The notes beneath the pieces are model-generated. The model did no database searches. It was not told the origin of the DNA and was given only the letters and a program-made list of their open reading frames with translations. Below are positions 1 to 8,733 of a DNA stretch of 64,000 bases, one piece after another. The position numbers and the translations under genes are program-made. Position 1 is the first letter of the stretch. Each line of letters begins with the position of its first letter. Source of the stretch: Streptomyces griseoloalbus (GTDB lineage: Bacteria > Actinomycetota > Actinomycetes > Streptomycetales > Streptomycetaceae); NCBI GenBank assembly GCA_014650015.1, contig BMUD01000012.1, forward strand, positions 67,714-131,713, read 5' to 3'.

Positions 1-324
1 GTCGACGACGTTGTCGAGGGTCGTCCCGTCGACGAGCTGCATCACCAGGCAGCAGACGTCCTCGGTGACGGCCGCGTCGTACACGGTGGTGATGTTGGCG
101 TGGTCCAGACGGGCGGCGGTCTTGGCCTCCCTCTCGAAGCGTGCGAGGGCGGTGCGGCGCCAGTCGGGCAGGGCCAGGAGGTCCGCGGCGACGGTCTTGA
201 CCGCGACAGGACGCTCCAGATACACGTCCGTCCCCTGCCAGACGTGCCCCATCGCCCCCCTGCCCAGAATCCGGTCCAGCCGGTACCTGCCGCGCAGTAC
301 CTTGCCCGCAGCGAACTGCTCCAC
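1..324 (-). CDS. Ser/Thr protein kinase, N-terminal fragment (runs off the window)
   Basis: This is the first 108 residues of a Hanks-type serine/threonine kinase, which would phosphorylate protein substrates in signalling. The glycine-rich loop GRGAMGHVWQG lies at about residues 20-30. It is followed by the ATP-binding lysine in VAVKT and an alpha-C-helix-like FEREAKTAARLDHANI segment. The catalytic loop, and any PASTA or membrane part, lie outside the window. The GTG start at 324 was chosen because AAGGA lies about 7 bases upstream; a GTG at 330 is too close to that site. The kinase class is secure, but substrate and full architecture cannot be seen. Confidence 0.85.
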   Translation of the reverse strand, partial: MEQFAAGKVLRGRYRLDRILGRGAMGHVWQGTDVYLERPVAVKTVAADLLALPDWRRTALARFEREAKTAARLDHANITTVYDAAVTEDVCCLVMQLVDGTTLDNVVD

Positions 325-799
325 GTGCACTTCCTTCAGTTGAGCCCCAGCGGTCTGTCGGCGCACGGACCACCGGCCGGAGCCCCGGCATCGGCGGCCC
401 GCGCGGAAGCAGTCAACCAGCCCCGTGCGCAGACCGGAAAACCCCAGGGACCACGCAATCCCGCCTCGTGGAGCGGGCAGCCGAGCCCGTTCCTGATGGA
501 GGCCGGCCGCGGGGCGGGGTAGCCGACACGGTCCGCTCACCACTGCTCGGGTCAGCGAAGGCCAGCACAAGGAACAAGTTTGACGGTGCTTTCACTTTCA
601 TGGGAAGGTTTAGGTGCTTCGGTTCGTGAAGGCGTCGCGGCGAAGGACGTCGCGGCGTGAGGGGTGGACGGGCGGTAGCGAGGGGGATGCGGCTTCAGCC
701 GCTTGCGGCTTTGCCGGTGATACCTGCGACCGGAATCCTTCTCCTGCCCGCAGCAGTGCGGGATGCCCCGCGGTGGGGTGCTCGCGGAAGGGGTGTGTG
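325..799. other. Long intergenic region with a structured leader before the EcsC-like gene
   Basis: These 475 bases separate two divergent genes. I see no convincing coding sequence; the longer frames here lack plausible start signals. A TTGACG hexamer lies at 580-585 without a well-spaced -10 element. Two short perfect hairpins lie in the leader of the downstream gene: GCGGCT-TC-AGCCGC at 689-702 and CCCGCA-GCAG-TGCGGG at 747-762. They suggest a folded 5-prime leader, but they match no riboswitch class I know. Confidence 0.4.
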
Positions 800-1531
800 A
801 TGGCCGACGAGAAGACTCCTGATGAGGGAGCGGTCGAGAAGGCCGGGCGGTGGCTCGCCGATCTCGCGGAGAAGGTCATGGTGAACGGTGTGGGGCCGAT
901 CACGGGGTCGGTGACCTGGGCCGAGGACCGTCTTTCGCGTCGACAGGGCGCCGATTACAAGGCACCTGGTGACGATGAGCGCCGTTCTCCCGAGGACATG
1001 CAGGACGACATCGATGCGGTCGTCGCCCGTCTCATCAAGGAGTCCGTGGCCGCGGCCGGGACGCAGGGGTTCGTCACCGGGCTCGGAGGTCTGCTCACCG
1101 CGGGCGTGACGATCCCTGCGAACGTGGCCGCGTCCCTCGCTGTCAACATGCGAATGGCCGGCGCCATCGCGCACCTTCGGGGATGGGACATCCGTGATCC
1201 GCACGTGCGGACCGTCGCGATGATGCTCGCGATCGGGATGAGCGCGCAGAACGTCCTGGCATCCTTCGGCGTGAAGGTCGGCCAGAAGTTCGGTGAGCAG
1301 ATGATCAAAAAGATCCCGATCACGGTGATCCGGGCGATCAACAAGAAGGCCGGAACCCACCTCGTCGCGAAGTATGGAACCAAACGCGCCGCGATCACGC
1401 TCGCCAAGGGGGTCCCGATCCTGGGAGGCATTGTCGGAGGGGCTGTGGACGCAGGAGCGACTGCTGTCATCGGACGGGCCACGGACAAGGCCTTGCGCGA
1501 TGGCACCCTTCGGGCCGAGGAACCGAAGTAA
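800..1531 (+). CDS. EcsC family protein
   Basis: This 243-residue protein resembles the EcsC family, named after a Bacillus protein encoded beside an ABC transporter, whose biochemical role is unclear. The family-like core is GLGGLLTAGVTIPANVAASL followed by AGAIAHLRGWDIRDPHVRT. The C-terminus holds glycine/alanine-rich segments (VPILGGIVGGAVDAGATAVIG) that may associate with membrane. ATG 800 is preferred over an in-frame start at 614 because GGAAGGGG ends about 6 bases upstream of it and the upstream extension looks non-coding. It is transcribed alone, away from the kinase. Confidence 0.75.
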   Translation: MADEKTPDEGAVEKAGRWLADLAEKVMVNGVGPITGSVTWAEDRLSRRQGADYKAPGDDERRSPEDMQDDIDAVVARLIKESVAAAGTQGFVTGLGGLLTAGVTIPANVAASLAVNMRMAGAIAHLRGWDIRDPHVRTVAMMLAIGMSAQNVLASFGVKVGQKFGEQMIKKIPITVIRAINKKAGTHLVAKYGTKRAAITLAKGVPILGGIVGGAVDAGATAVIGRATDKALRDGTLRAEEPK

Positions 1532-1637
1532 CGTAGAAGCGAACCAGGTTGTACGAGCGGGGTGTGTGCAGTGAGTGTGCAACTCGTTGGACACGCCCCT
1601 TCCCGAGACATCACGCCTCACCCTCGGTGACACAAAA

Positions 1638-1678
1638 CAATCGATGGCCCCGACCGTTTCGGTCGGGGCCATCGATTG
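1638..1678. terminator. Perfect 19-bp hairpin terminator, probably bidirectional
   Basis: Perfect 19-bp arms at 1638-1656 and 1660-1678 are separated by TTT. The hairpin lies between the 3-prime end of the EcsC-like gene and the 3-prime end of the convergent tRNA, so it probably ends both transcripts. It lacks a T tract, as is usual in Streptomyces. Confidence 0.85.
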
Positions 1679-1685
1679 AGCGATG

Positions 1686-1770
1686 TGTCCGAGGGGGGAC
1701 TTGAACCCCCACGCCCGATAAAGGGCACTAGCACCTCAAGCTAGCGCGTCTGCCATTCCGCCACCCGGAC
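1686..1770 (-). tRNA. tRNA-Leu, anticodon GAG
   Basis: Read on the minus strand, the RNA starts GTCCGGG and ends CTCGGAC plus discriminator A, giving a full acceptor stem with one G-T pair. The anticodon stem CTAGC/GCTAG encloses loop TTGAGGT, so the anticodon is GAG (leucine, CTC/CTT codons). The long variable arm (GCCCTTTATCGGGC) is typical of class II tRNA-Leu. The T loop is GGTTCAAGTCC. The CCA end is not encoded. Confidence 0.95.
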
Positions 1771-1942
1771 AAGGTGTCTGCCGCCGTGCCGGGGTACTCC
1801 CCCGTGGCGACATGGACAACCATACCAAGCTTTCGCAGCGCCTTTCACCTGCGTTTTCCGTGCCCCGGGTGGCGGTCCGCGGCCGTGGGTCACGGACCGC
1901 TCGCGGTGCACGGTGAGTGGCGGGCCGGTTACACCGACGCCC

Positions 1943-3487
1943 TCACGGCATGAGCTGATACTCGGGGAAGTTGCCGGGCAGCCGCTCCCCCGCCGGCCCC
2001 TGGGTCACCGCGCGGACCAGCAGTTCGCCGCCGACGAACGCGCCCCGCCAGGACGCGCCGAAGCCGCCGAACAGTTCGTCGCGGTCTCCGCGGGAGCGGG
2101 GGACGCCGTGGCCGACCTTGAAGGCGCGGATCTGCGGGGCCAGCCGGTCGTAGGTGGCCCGGTCGTCCGTGGAGAGTGTGGCCACCAGCGCGCCGTTGGA
2201 CGCGTTCATGGCGGCCAGCAGTTCCGCCTCCGTGTCGACCAGGACGATGGTGTCGACCGGGCCGAACGGCTCGGCGTGGTGCAGCGGGGAGGAGCGGGGC
2301 GGGTTCAGCAGCGTGACCGGCTGGACGTACGCCGAGGTGTCCTGGCCGGGCAGGAAGCGGGCGTCGGACGGGGTGCCCCGGTGCAGGGGGACGGCGCCGC
2401 GGTCGACGGCCTCGGCGACCTGGTCGTGCAGTTCCTTCGCCTTGGCCGCGTTGATCACCGGCCCGAAGTCCAGGGTCGGGCAGGGATCGTCGGGGTGTTC
2501 GACGGCGAGCGGGTGGCCGAGGCGGAGCGTGCGGACCGCGGGGAGGTAGGCGGCGAGGAACTCGTCGAAGAGGTGGCGCTGGACGACGAAGCGGGGGTAG
2601 GCCGTGCAGCGCTGTTTGCCGTAGTCGAAGAGCTTGGGGATCACCGCGCCGAGCGTGTCCCAGTCGGAGTGGTTCCAGATGCCCCAGGTGTTGAGCCCCT
2701 CCTGTTCGAGGATGTGCCGCTTGCCGAGGTCGGCGACGGCCGTGGCGACGGCGGCGCCGGTGTCGCGGCCGCCGACGAAGGAGACGCAGCCGACCTCGGG
2801 CGCCCGCACCAGCGCCTCGGACAGCTCGCCCCCGCCGCCGCTGACGAGGGTGACGGGGATTCCCTCGCGGGCGGCGAGCGCCGAGGCGAGGGTGAGACAG
2901 GCGACGCCGCCGTCGGTCGGGGTCTTGGCGACGACGGCGTTGCCCGCCAGCGCCTGGACCAGCAGGGCGTGCACGAGCACGCTCATCGGGTAGTTCCAGC
3001 TGGCGATGTTGGAGACGGGTCCGTCGAGCGGGGCCCGCCCGGCGAGCATGCCGTCGATGCCGTCGACGTACCAGCGCACGCCGTCGATGGCCCGGTCGAC
3101 GTCCGCCCGGGCGAGCCGCCAGGGCTTGCCGATCTCCCACACGAGCAGCAGCGCGAGCAGTTCGCGGTGCTGGGCGAGGGCGTCGAGGGTGGCCGCGACG
3201 CGGGCGCGGCGCTCCGGCAGCGGGGTGTGGCGCCAGGCGCGGTGCTGGTCGAGCGCGGCGCGCACGGCCTGCCGGGCGGTGGCCCGGTCCAGGCGCGGTG
3301 GGCCCGCGACGGGGCTGCCGTCGACGGGACTGACGGCGGGCAGGGCCCGGCCGTCCGCCTGCCAGGCGGCGTTCCAGAGGCTGAGGACGCGGTCGTCCCG
3401 GAAGGCCTCGGGGGCGACGGCGAGGCAGCGCTGCCAGGCGTCGGTCCAGGAGGTACCGGATTTGAGGGTGAGGGTGGGTGGTGGCAT
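1943..3487 (-). CDS. Aldehyde dehydrogenase family protein
   Basis: This 514-residue NAD(P)-dependent aldehyde dehydrogenase would oxidise an aldehyde to an acid. Visible landmarks are NIASWNYPMSVLVHALLVQALAGNAVVAKTP (cofactor-domain helix and sheet), the catalytic cysteine in GKQRCTA, and a divergent general-base region LEQEGLN where most family members have ELGGKN. The start ATG has GGAG 8 bases upstream. It is the third gene of a leftward sucC-sucD operon, 57 bases after sucD, so its aldehyde probably feeds or drains the same CoA-ester pathway. Substrate is unknown; glyoxylate or succinate semialdehyde are guesses. Confidence 0.8.
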   Translation of the reverse strand: MPPPTLTLKSGTSWTDAWQRCLAVAPEAFRDDRVLSLWNAAWQADGRALPAVSPVDGSPVAGPPRLDRATARQAVRAALDQHRAWRHTPLPERRARVAATLDALAQHRELLALLLVWEIGKPWRLARADVDRAIDGVRWYVDGIDGMLAGRAPLDGPVSNIASWNYPMSVLVHALLVQALAGNAVVAKTPTDGGVACLTLASALAAREGIPVTLVSGGGGELSEALVRAPEVGCVSFVGGRDTGAAVATAVADLGKRHILEQEGLNTWGIWNHSDWDTLGAVIPKLFDYGKQRCTAYPRFVVQRHLFDEFLAAYLPAVRTLRLGHPLAVEHPDDPCPTLDFGPVINAAKAKELHDQVAEAVDRGAVPLHRGTPSDARFLPGQDTSAYVQPVTLLNPPRSSPLHHAEPFGPVDTIVLVDTEAELLAAMNASNGALVATLSTDDRATYDRLAPQIRAFKVGHGVPRSRGDRDELFGGFGASWRGAFVGGELLVRAVTQGPAGERLPGNFPEYQLMP

Positions 3488-3544
3488 GGAGTTCGCTCCG
3501 CTCTCGGTGCACGGTCGAGAGAAAGGGGGACTTGGCGAAAGGGT

Positions 3545-4429
3545 TCAGCCGTCGGCGTTCAGGACGGCCAGCACCTGCTGGGCCGTCTGGGTGGGCGTGT
3601 CGCCCACCCTGACTCCGGCTGCCTCCAGCGCCTCCTTCTTCGCCTGCGCCGTACCGGAGGAACCGGAGACGATCGCGCCCGCGTGGCCCATGGTCCGGCC
3701 CTCGGGTGCGGTGAAGCCGGCGATGTAGCCGACGACCGGCTTGGTGACGTGGTCGCGGATGTAGGCCGCCGCGCGTTCCTCGGCGTCGCCGCCGATCTCG
3801 CCGATGAGGACGACGAGGTCCGTGTCGGGGTCGTCCTGGAAGGCGGCCAGGCAGTCGATGTGGGTGGTGCCGACGACGGGGTCGCCGCCGATGCCGACAC
3901 AGGTGGAGAAGCCGGTGTCCCGCAGCTCGTACATGAGTTGGTAGGTGAGCGTGCCGGACTTGGAGACCAGTCCGATACGGCCCGGCTTGGTGATGTCGGC
4001 CGGGATGATGCCGGCGTTGGACTGGCCGGGGGTGATCAGGCCGGGGCAGTTGGGGCCGATGACGCGGGTGCCCTTGCGCCGGGCGTGGGCGATGAAGGCG
4101 ACGGAGTCGTGGACGGGGATGCCCTCGGTGATGACGACCGCGAGGCCGATGCCTGCGTCGGCCGCCTCGGTCACGGCGGCCCTGGCGAAGGCGGGCGGCA
4201 CGAAGACGACGGTGACGTCGGCTCCCGTCGCGTCCATGCCCTCGGCGACCGAGCCGAAGACGGGCACCCGGCGGTCGTCGAAGTCGACGCTGCGGCCGGC
4301 CTTGCGCGGATTGACGCCGCCGACGACGTTCGTGCCGGCCGCGAGCATGCGCCGGGTGTGCTTCATGCCCTCGCCGCCGGTCATGCCCTGGACGAGGACC
4401 TTGCTCTCCTTGGTGAGGTGGATGGCCAT
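3545..4429 (-). CDS. sucD: Succinate-CoA ligase (ADP-forming) alpha subunit or paralogue
   Basis: This 294-residue alpha subunit has the usual length of SucD. It joins CoA to succinate (or a related acid) with nucleotide triphosphate, forming a heterodimer with the preceding SucC. The phosphohistidine is H249 in GHAGAIVSG. CoA-binding residues lie in [17 protein letters not shown] near the N-terminus, and [18 protein letters not shown] is the conserved central segment. ATG 4429 starts 14 bases after the sucC stop. Because the pair faces the oxalate operon and not the citrate-cycle genes, it may be a specialised paralogue acting on another dicarboxylate. Confidence 0.9.
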   Translation of the reverse strand: MAIHLTKESKVLVQGMTGGEGMKHTRRMLAAGTNVVGGVNPRKAGRSVDFDDRRVPVFGSVAEGMDATGADVTVVFVPPAFARAAVTEAADAGIGLAVVITEGIPVHDSVAFIAHARRKGTRVIGPNCPGLITPGQSNAGIIPADITKPGRIGLVSKSGTLTYQLMYELRDTGFSTCVGIGGDPVVGTTHIDCLAAFQDDPDTDLVVLIGEIGGDAEERAAAYIRDHVTKPVVGYIAGFTAPEGRTMGHAGAIVSGSSGTAQAKKEALEAAGVRVGDTPTQTAQQVLAVLNADG

Positions 4430-4443
4430 GTCGTCCGGTCTCC

Positions 4444-5574
4444 TCAGGGTGTGGTGGCGAGTCGGGCGGCCCGGCCGGCGGCGCCGTCCATGGTGGTGAC
4501 CTGTTCGACGAGCGGGTGTGCGTACTCGTCGAGGACGGCCCGTCCCCGGGCGGCGTTGTTGCCGTCGAGGCGTACGACGAGCGGTTTGGTCAGGCGGACG
4601 GTGTCCAGGGCGCGGACGATGCCGTCGGCGACCGCGTCGCAGGCGGTGATGCCGCCGAAGACGTTGACGAAGACGCTTTTCACGGACGGGTCGGAGAGGA
4701 TGACCGACAGGCCGTCGGCCATCACCTGCGCCGAGGCGCCGCCGCCGATGTCGAGGAAGTTGGCGGGACGGGCTCCGCAGCCGGCGACCACGTCGAGGGT
4801 GGACATGACGAGTCCGGCGCCGTTGCCGATGATGCCGACCTCGCCGTCGAGCTTGACGTAGTTGAGGCCCTTGGCGGCCGCGGCGGCCTCCAGCGGGTCG
4901 TGAGGGGTGCTGTGCTCGGCTCCCCAGCGTGCCTGGCGGAAGCTCGCGTTGTCGTCGAGGGTGACCTTGCCGTCGAGGGCCATGATCCGCCCGTCCCGGG
5001 TGCGGACGAGCGGGTTGACCTCGACGAGCAGGGCGTCCTCCCGGACGAGGACCTCCCACAGCCGCACGAGGACGTCGACGGCCTGCGGTGGCAGTCCGGC
5101 CGCCCCGGCGATACGGGCCGCCTGCGCCGGGGTGACGCCCTCGGCCGGGTCGACGGGGACGCGGGCCACGGCCTCGGGGCGGGTCGCGGCGACCTCCTCG
5201 ATGTCCATGCCGCCCTCGGCGGAGGCGATCGCGAGGAAGCGGCCGGCCGCGCGGTCGAGGACGTAGGAGACGTAGAACTCCTCCTCTGTGTCGACGGGCT
5301 GGGCCAGCATCACCGTGCCGACCGTGTGGCCCTTGATGTCCATGCCGAGTATCTGGCGGGCCGTCAGTTCCGCGGCGGCCGGGTCGGCTGCGATCCTGAC
5401 GCCGCCCGCCTTGCCGCGTCCGCCGGTCTTGACCTGCGCCTTGACGACGACGCGGCCGCCGAGCCGGCGGGCGATCCCACGGGCCCGTTGGGGCGAGTCG
5501 GTGACTTCGGCCCGCGGCACCACGATGCCGTGTTCCTCGAAGAGTTCCCTTGCCTGGTGTTCGTACAGGTCCAT
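4444..5574 (-). CDS. sucC: Succinate-CoA ligase beta subunit or paralogue
   Basis: This 376-residue ATP-grasp subunit begins [16 protein letters not shown], the standard SucC start. It carries [18 protein letters not shown] for nucleotide binding, the magnesium-binding LLVEVNPLV, and the ligase-domain [10 protein letters not shown] and [11 protein letters not shown] motifs. It is somewhat shorter than the roughly 390 residues usual for the citrate-cycle enzyme. It is the first gene of a leftward operon (sucC, sucD, aldehyde dehydrogenase). The 190 bases upstream are shared with the divergent oxalate operon and hold a palindromic operator candidate, so both sides may be co-regulated. Confidence 0.88.
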   Translation of the reverse strand: MDLYEHQARELFEEHGIVVPRAEVTDSPQRARGIARRLGGRVVVKAQVKTGGRGKAGGVRIAADPAAAELTARQILGMDIKGHTVGTVMLAQPVDTEEEFYVSYVLDRAAGRFLAIASAEGGMDIEEVAATRPEAVARVPVDPAEGVTPAQAARIAGAAGLPPQAVDVLVRLWEVLVREDALLVEVNPLVRTRDGRIMALDGKVTLDDNASFRQARWGAEHSTPHDPLEAAAAAKGLNYVKLDGEVGIIGNGAGLVMSTLDVVAGCGARPANFLDIGGGASAQVMADGLSVILSDPSVKSVFVNVFGGITACDAVADGIVRALDTVRLTKPLVVRLDGNNAARGRAVLDEYAHPLVEQVTTMDGAAGRAARLATTP

Positions 5575-5688
5575 CTCGGCTCCTGTCTGCGAAGTCGCCG
5601 GAAGGTCCGAGGAGTGGCCGGAGGCCGACGACCGAAAAGTGCCGCGCACCCCCTGGACACCACCCATCGGATGCGGGATAACAAGCTT

Positions 5689-5712
5689 CATACAGTATTC
5701 GTCGACTGTATG
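5689..5712. promoter_or_regulatory. Palindromic operator between sucC and the oxalate operon
   Basis: CATACAGT at 5689-5696 and ACTGTATG at 5705-5712 are perfect inverted repeats around an 8-base spacer. The right part contains TTCGTCGACTG, the reverse complement of CWGTMGACGAA. The same motif occurs upstream of the GntR gene (33538-33548) and between the second OFA gene and the formate dehydrogenase operon (36298-36308). That the GntR regulator binds it is inference. Confidence 0.6.
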
Positions 5713-5764
5713 CAATGTACTGCGAGAGCGTTCCCACCCCCTAGGAAGGGACAAGGACTTCGCC

Positions 5765-7447
5765 ATGCCCGACGACACCCAGGACGTCATCTCCGGCGGT
5801 CATCTCGTCGCCAAGGCCCTGAAGGCCGAGGGCGTCGACCGCATCTACACGCTGTGCGGCGGCCACATCATCGACATCTACGACGGCTGCGTCGACGAGG
5901 GCATCGAGGTCGTCGACGTACGGCACGAGCAGGTCGCCGCCCATGCCGCCGACGGCTACGCGCGCATCACCGGCAAGCCCGGCTGCGCGGTCGTCACCGC
6001 GGGACCGGGGACGACCGACGCCGTCACCGGAGTCGCCAACGCCTTCCGCGCGGAGTCCCCGATGCTGCTGATCGGCGGTCAGGGGGCGCTGACCCAGCAC
6101 AAGATGGGGTCCCTGCAGGACCTGCCGCACGTCGACATGATGAACCCCATCACCAAGTTCGCGGCGACCGTGCCGGACACGGCGCGCGCGGCGGACATGG
6201 TGTCGATGGCCTTCCGGGAGTGCTACCACGGCGCGCCCGGTCCCTCGTTCCTGGAGATCCCGCGCGACGTGCTGGACGCCAAGGTGCCCGTGTCCAAGGC
6301 GCGCGTGCCCCAGCAGGGCGCCTACCGGGCCTCCACCCGCTCGCCCGGTGACCCCGAGGCGATCGAGAGGCTCGCCGATCTGCTGGTGCACGCCGAGAAG
6401 CCGGCGATCCTGCTCGGCAGCCAGGTGTGGACGACCCGGGGCACCGAGGCCGCCGTCGAGCTCGTGCGCACCCTCAACATGCCCGCGTACATGAACGGCG
6501 CGGGGCGCGGCACGCTGCCGCCCGGCGACCCCCACCACTTCCAGCTCTCCCGCCGGTACGCGTTCTCCAACGCCGACGTGATCGTGATCGTGGGCACGCC
6601 CTTCGACTTCCGCATGGGCTACGGCAAGCGGCTCTCCCCCGACGCGACGGTCGTGCAGATCGACCTCGACTACCGCACCGTCGGCAAGAACCGCGATATC
6701 GACCTCGGCATCGTCGGTGACGCGGGGCTGGTGCTGAAGTCGGTGACCGAGGCGGCCTCGGGACGGGTGAACGGCGGTGCGTCCAAGCGCAAGGAGTGGC
6801 TGGACGAACTGCGCGCGGCCGAGCACACCGCTCTGCAGAAGCGGCTGCCGCAGCTCAGGTCGGACGCCTCGCCGATCCACCCGTACCGGCTGGTGAGCGA
6901 GATCAACGACTTCCTCACCGAGGACTCGGTCTACATCGGCGACGGCGGCGACATCGTCACCTTCTCCGGACAGGTCGTGCAGCCCAAGTCGCCCGGGCAC
7001 TGGATGGACCCGGGACCGCTCGGCACCCTCGGCGTCGGTGTCCCCTTCGTGCTCGCCGCCAAGCAGGCCCGGCCCGACAAGGAGGTCGTCGCCCTCTTCG
7101 GCGACGGCGCCTTCTCCCTCACCGGCTGGGACTTCGAGACCCTGGTCCGCTACGACCTGCCGTTCGTCGGCATCGTCGGCAACAACTCCTCGATGAACCA
7201 GATCCGCTACGGCCAGGCCGCCAAGTACGGCAAGGAGCGCGAGCGGGTCGGCAACACCCTCGGCGACGTCCGGTACGACAAGTTCGCGCAGATGCTGGGC
7301 GGTTACGGCGAGGAGGTCCGCGACCCCGCCGACATCGGCCCCGCGCTGCGCCGCGCCCGCGAGTCCGGCAAGCCGTCCCTGATCAACGTCTGGGTGGACC
7401 CGGACGCGTACGCCCCCGGAACCATGAACCAGACGATGTACAAGTGA
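5765..7447 (+). CDS. oxc: ThDP-dependent enzyme, probable oxalyl-CoA decarboxylase
   Basis: This 560-residue thiamin-diphosphate enzyme belongs to the acetolactate synthase/oxalyl-CoA decarboxylase family. The cofactor-activating glutamate is E55 in [16 protein letters not shown], and the ThDP/magnesium motif runs from GDGAFS (about 446) to VGNN. The predicted reaction is oxalyl-CoA to formyl-CoA plus CO2 in the cytoplasm. The assignment rests mainly on context: the next gene is an unmistakable formyl-CoA transferase, 10 bases downstream. The region where the Oxalobacter enzyme has a Tyr-Glu pair reads LPHVDMMN here, so the catalytic detail may differ. ATG 5765 has AAGGA 7 bases upstream. Confidence 0.72.
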   Translation: MPDDTQDVISGGHLVAKALKAEGVDRIYTLCGGHIIDIYDGCVDEGIEVVDVRHEQVAAHAADGYARITGKPGCAVVTAGPGTTDAVTGVANAFRAESPMLLIGGQGALTQHKMGSLQDLPHVDMMNPITKFAATVPDTARAADMVSMAFRECYHGAPGPSFLEIPRDVLDAKVPVSKARVPQQGAYRASTRSPGDPEAIERLADLLVHAEKPAILLGSQVWTTRGTEAAVELVRTLNMPAYMNGAGRGTLPPGDPHHFQLSRRYAFSNADVIVIVGTPFDFRMGYGKRLSPDATVVQIDLDYRTVGKNRDIDLGIVGDAGLVLKSVTEAASGRVNGGASKRKEWLDELRAAEHTALQKRLPQLRSDASPIHPYRLVSEINDFLTEDSVYIGDGGDIVTFSGQVVQPKSPGHWMDPGPLGTLGVGVPFVLAAKQARPDKEVVALFGDGAFSLTGWDFETLVRYDLPFVGIVGNNSSMNQIRYGQAAKYGKERERVGNTLGDVRYDKFAQMLGGYGEEVRDPADIGPALRRARESGKPSLINVWVDPDAYAPGTMNQTMYK

Positions 7448-7457
7448 GGTGACCCCG

Positions 7458-8732
7458 GTGACCACCGAGACCGCCACGAACGCGCGCACCACCGACGCAC
7501 GTCCCGCCAAGGCACTTGAAGGCATCCGCGTCCTGGACATGACGCACGTCCAGTCCGGGCCCTCCGCGACCCAGCTGCTGGCCTGGCTCGGCGCGGACGT
7601 CGTCAAGCTGGAGGCGCCGACCGGCGACATCACGCGCAAGCAGTTGCGCGACCTGCCGGACGTCGACTCCCTCTACTTCACGATGCTCAACTGCAACAAG
7701 CGGAGCATCACCCTCAACACCAAGACCGAACGCGGCAAGGAGATCCTCACCGAGCTGATCCGGCGCTCGGACGTCATGGTCGAGAACTTCGGTCCGGGCG
7801 CGGTCGACCGGATGGGCTTCACCTGGGACCGCATCCAGGAGATCAATCCACGGATCGTCTACGCCTCCATCAAGGGGTTCGGCGAGGGCCCGTACACCAA
7901 CTTCAAGGCGTACGAGGTCGTCGCGCAGGCCATGGGCGGGTCGATGTCGACCACCGGCTTCGAGGACGGGCCGCCGCTGGCGACGGGAGCCCAGATCGGG
8001 GACTCGGGCACGGGTGTCCACGCCGTGGCCGGCATCCTCGCCGCCCTGTTCCAGCGGGAGCACACCGGACGTGGGCAGCGGGTGAACGTGGCCATGCAGC
8101 ACGCGGTCCTCAACCTCTGCCGGGTGAAGCTGCGCGACCAGCAGCGCCTGGCACACGGTCCCCTCGCCGAATATCCCAACGAGGACTTCGGCGACGAGGT
8201 TCCCCGGTCCGGGAACGCCTCCGGCGGGGGCCAGCCCGGCTGGGCCGTCCAGTGCGCGCCGGGCGGTCCCAACGACTACGTGTACGTCATCGTGCAGCCC
8301 GTCGGCTGGAAGCCGCTGAGCGAGCTCATCGGCCGGCCCGAACTGGCCGAGGACCCGGAGTGGGCGACGCCGGGGGCCCGGCTGCCCAAGCTGAACAAGA
8401 TGTTCCAGCTGATCGAGGAGTGGTCCTCGACGCTGCCCAAGTGGGAGGTGCTGGAGCGGCTCAACGCGCACAACATCCCGTGCGGGCCGATCCTGTCCAC
8501 CAAGGAGATCATCGAGGACGGCTCGCTGGTCGCCAACGAGATGGTCGTCACCGTCCCGCACCCCGAGCGCGGCGAGTTCGTCACCGTCGGCAGCCCGCTG
8601 AAGCTCTCCGACTCCCCGGTGGACGTGAGCACTTCCCCGCTGCTCGGCGAGCACAACGAAGAGGTCTACGTCGGCGAACTCGGCCTCGGGGACGAGGAGC
8701 TGCGCCTGCTCAAGTCGAACGGAGTGATCTGA
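7458..8732 (+). CDS. frc: Formyl-CoA:oxalate CoA-transferase
   Basis: This 424-residue class III CoA-transferase moves CoA from formyl-CoA to oxalate, releasing formate and regenerating oxalyl-CoA. Family hallmarks are clear: [27 protein letters not shown] at the N-terminus, the catalytic aspartate D182 in QIGDSGTG, and the mobile glycine loop in [11 protein letters not shown] (about 251-261). The length matches known Frc proteins. GTG 7458 is preferred over GTG 7449 because GAGG at 7446-7449 is then correctly spaced. It is co-transcribed with the decarboxylase before it and the CoA ligase after it. Confidence 0.9.
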   Translation: MTTETATNARTTDARPAKALEGIRVLDMTHVQSGPSATQLLAWLGADVVKLEAPTGDITRKQLRDLPDVDSLYFTMLNCNKRSITLNTKTERGKEILTELIRRSDVMVENFGPGAVDRMGFTWDRIQEINPRIVYASIKGFGEGPYTNFKAYEVVAQAMGGSMSTTGFEDGPPLATGAQIGDSGTGVHAVAGILAALFQREHTGRGQRVNVAMQHAVLNLCRVKLRDQQRLAHGPLAEYPNEDFGDEVPRSGNASGGGQPGWAVQCAPGGPNDYVYVIVQPVGWKPLSELIGRPELAEDPEWATPGARLPKLNKMFQLIEEWSSTLPKWEVLERLNAHNIPCGPILSTKEIIEDGSLVANEMVVTVPHPERGEFVTVGSPLKLSDSPVDVSTSPLLGEHNEEVYVGELGLGDEELRLLKSNGVI

Positions 8733-8733
8733 C

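Noticed and set aside
689-762. Riboswitch in the leader of the EcsC-like gene
   Set aside because: Only two short isolated hairpins are present; no conserved core of a known class could be matched.
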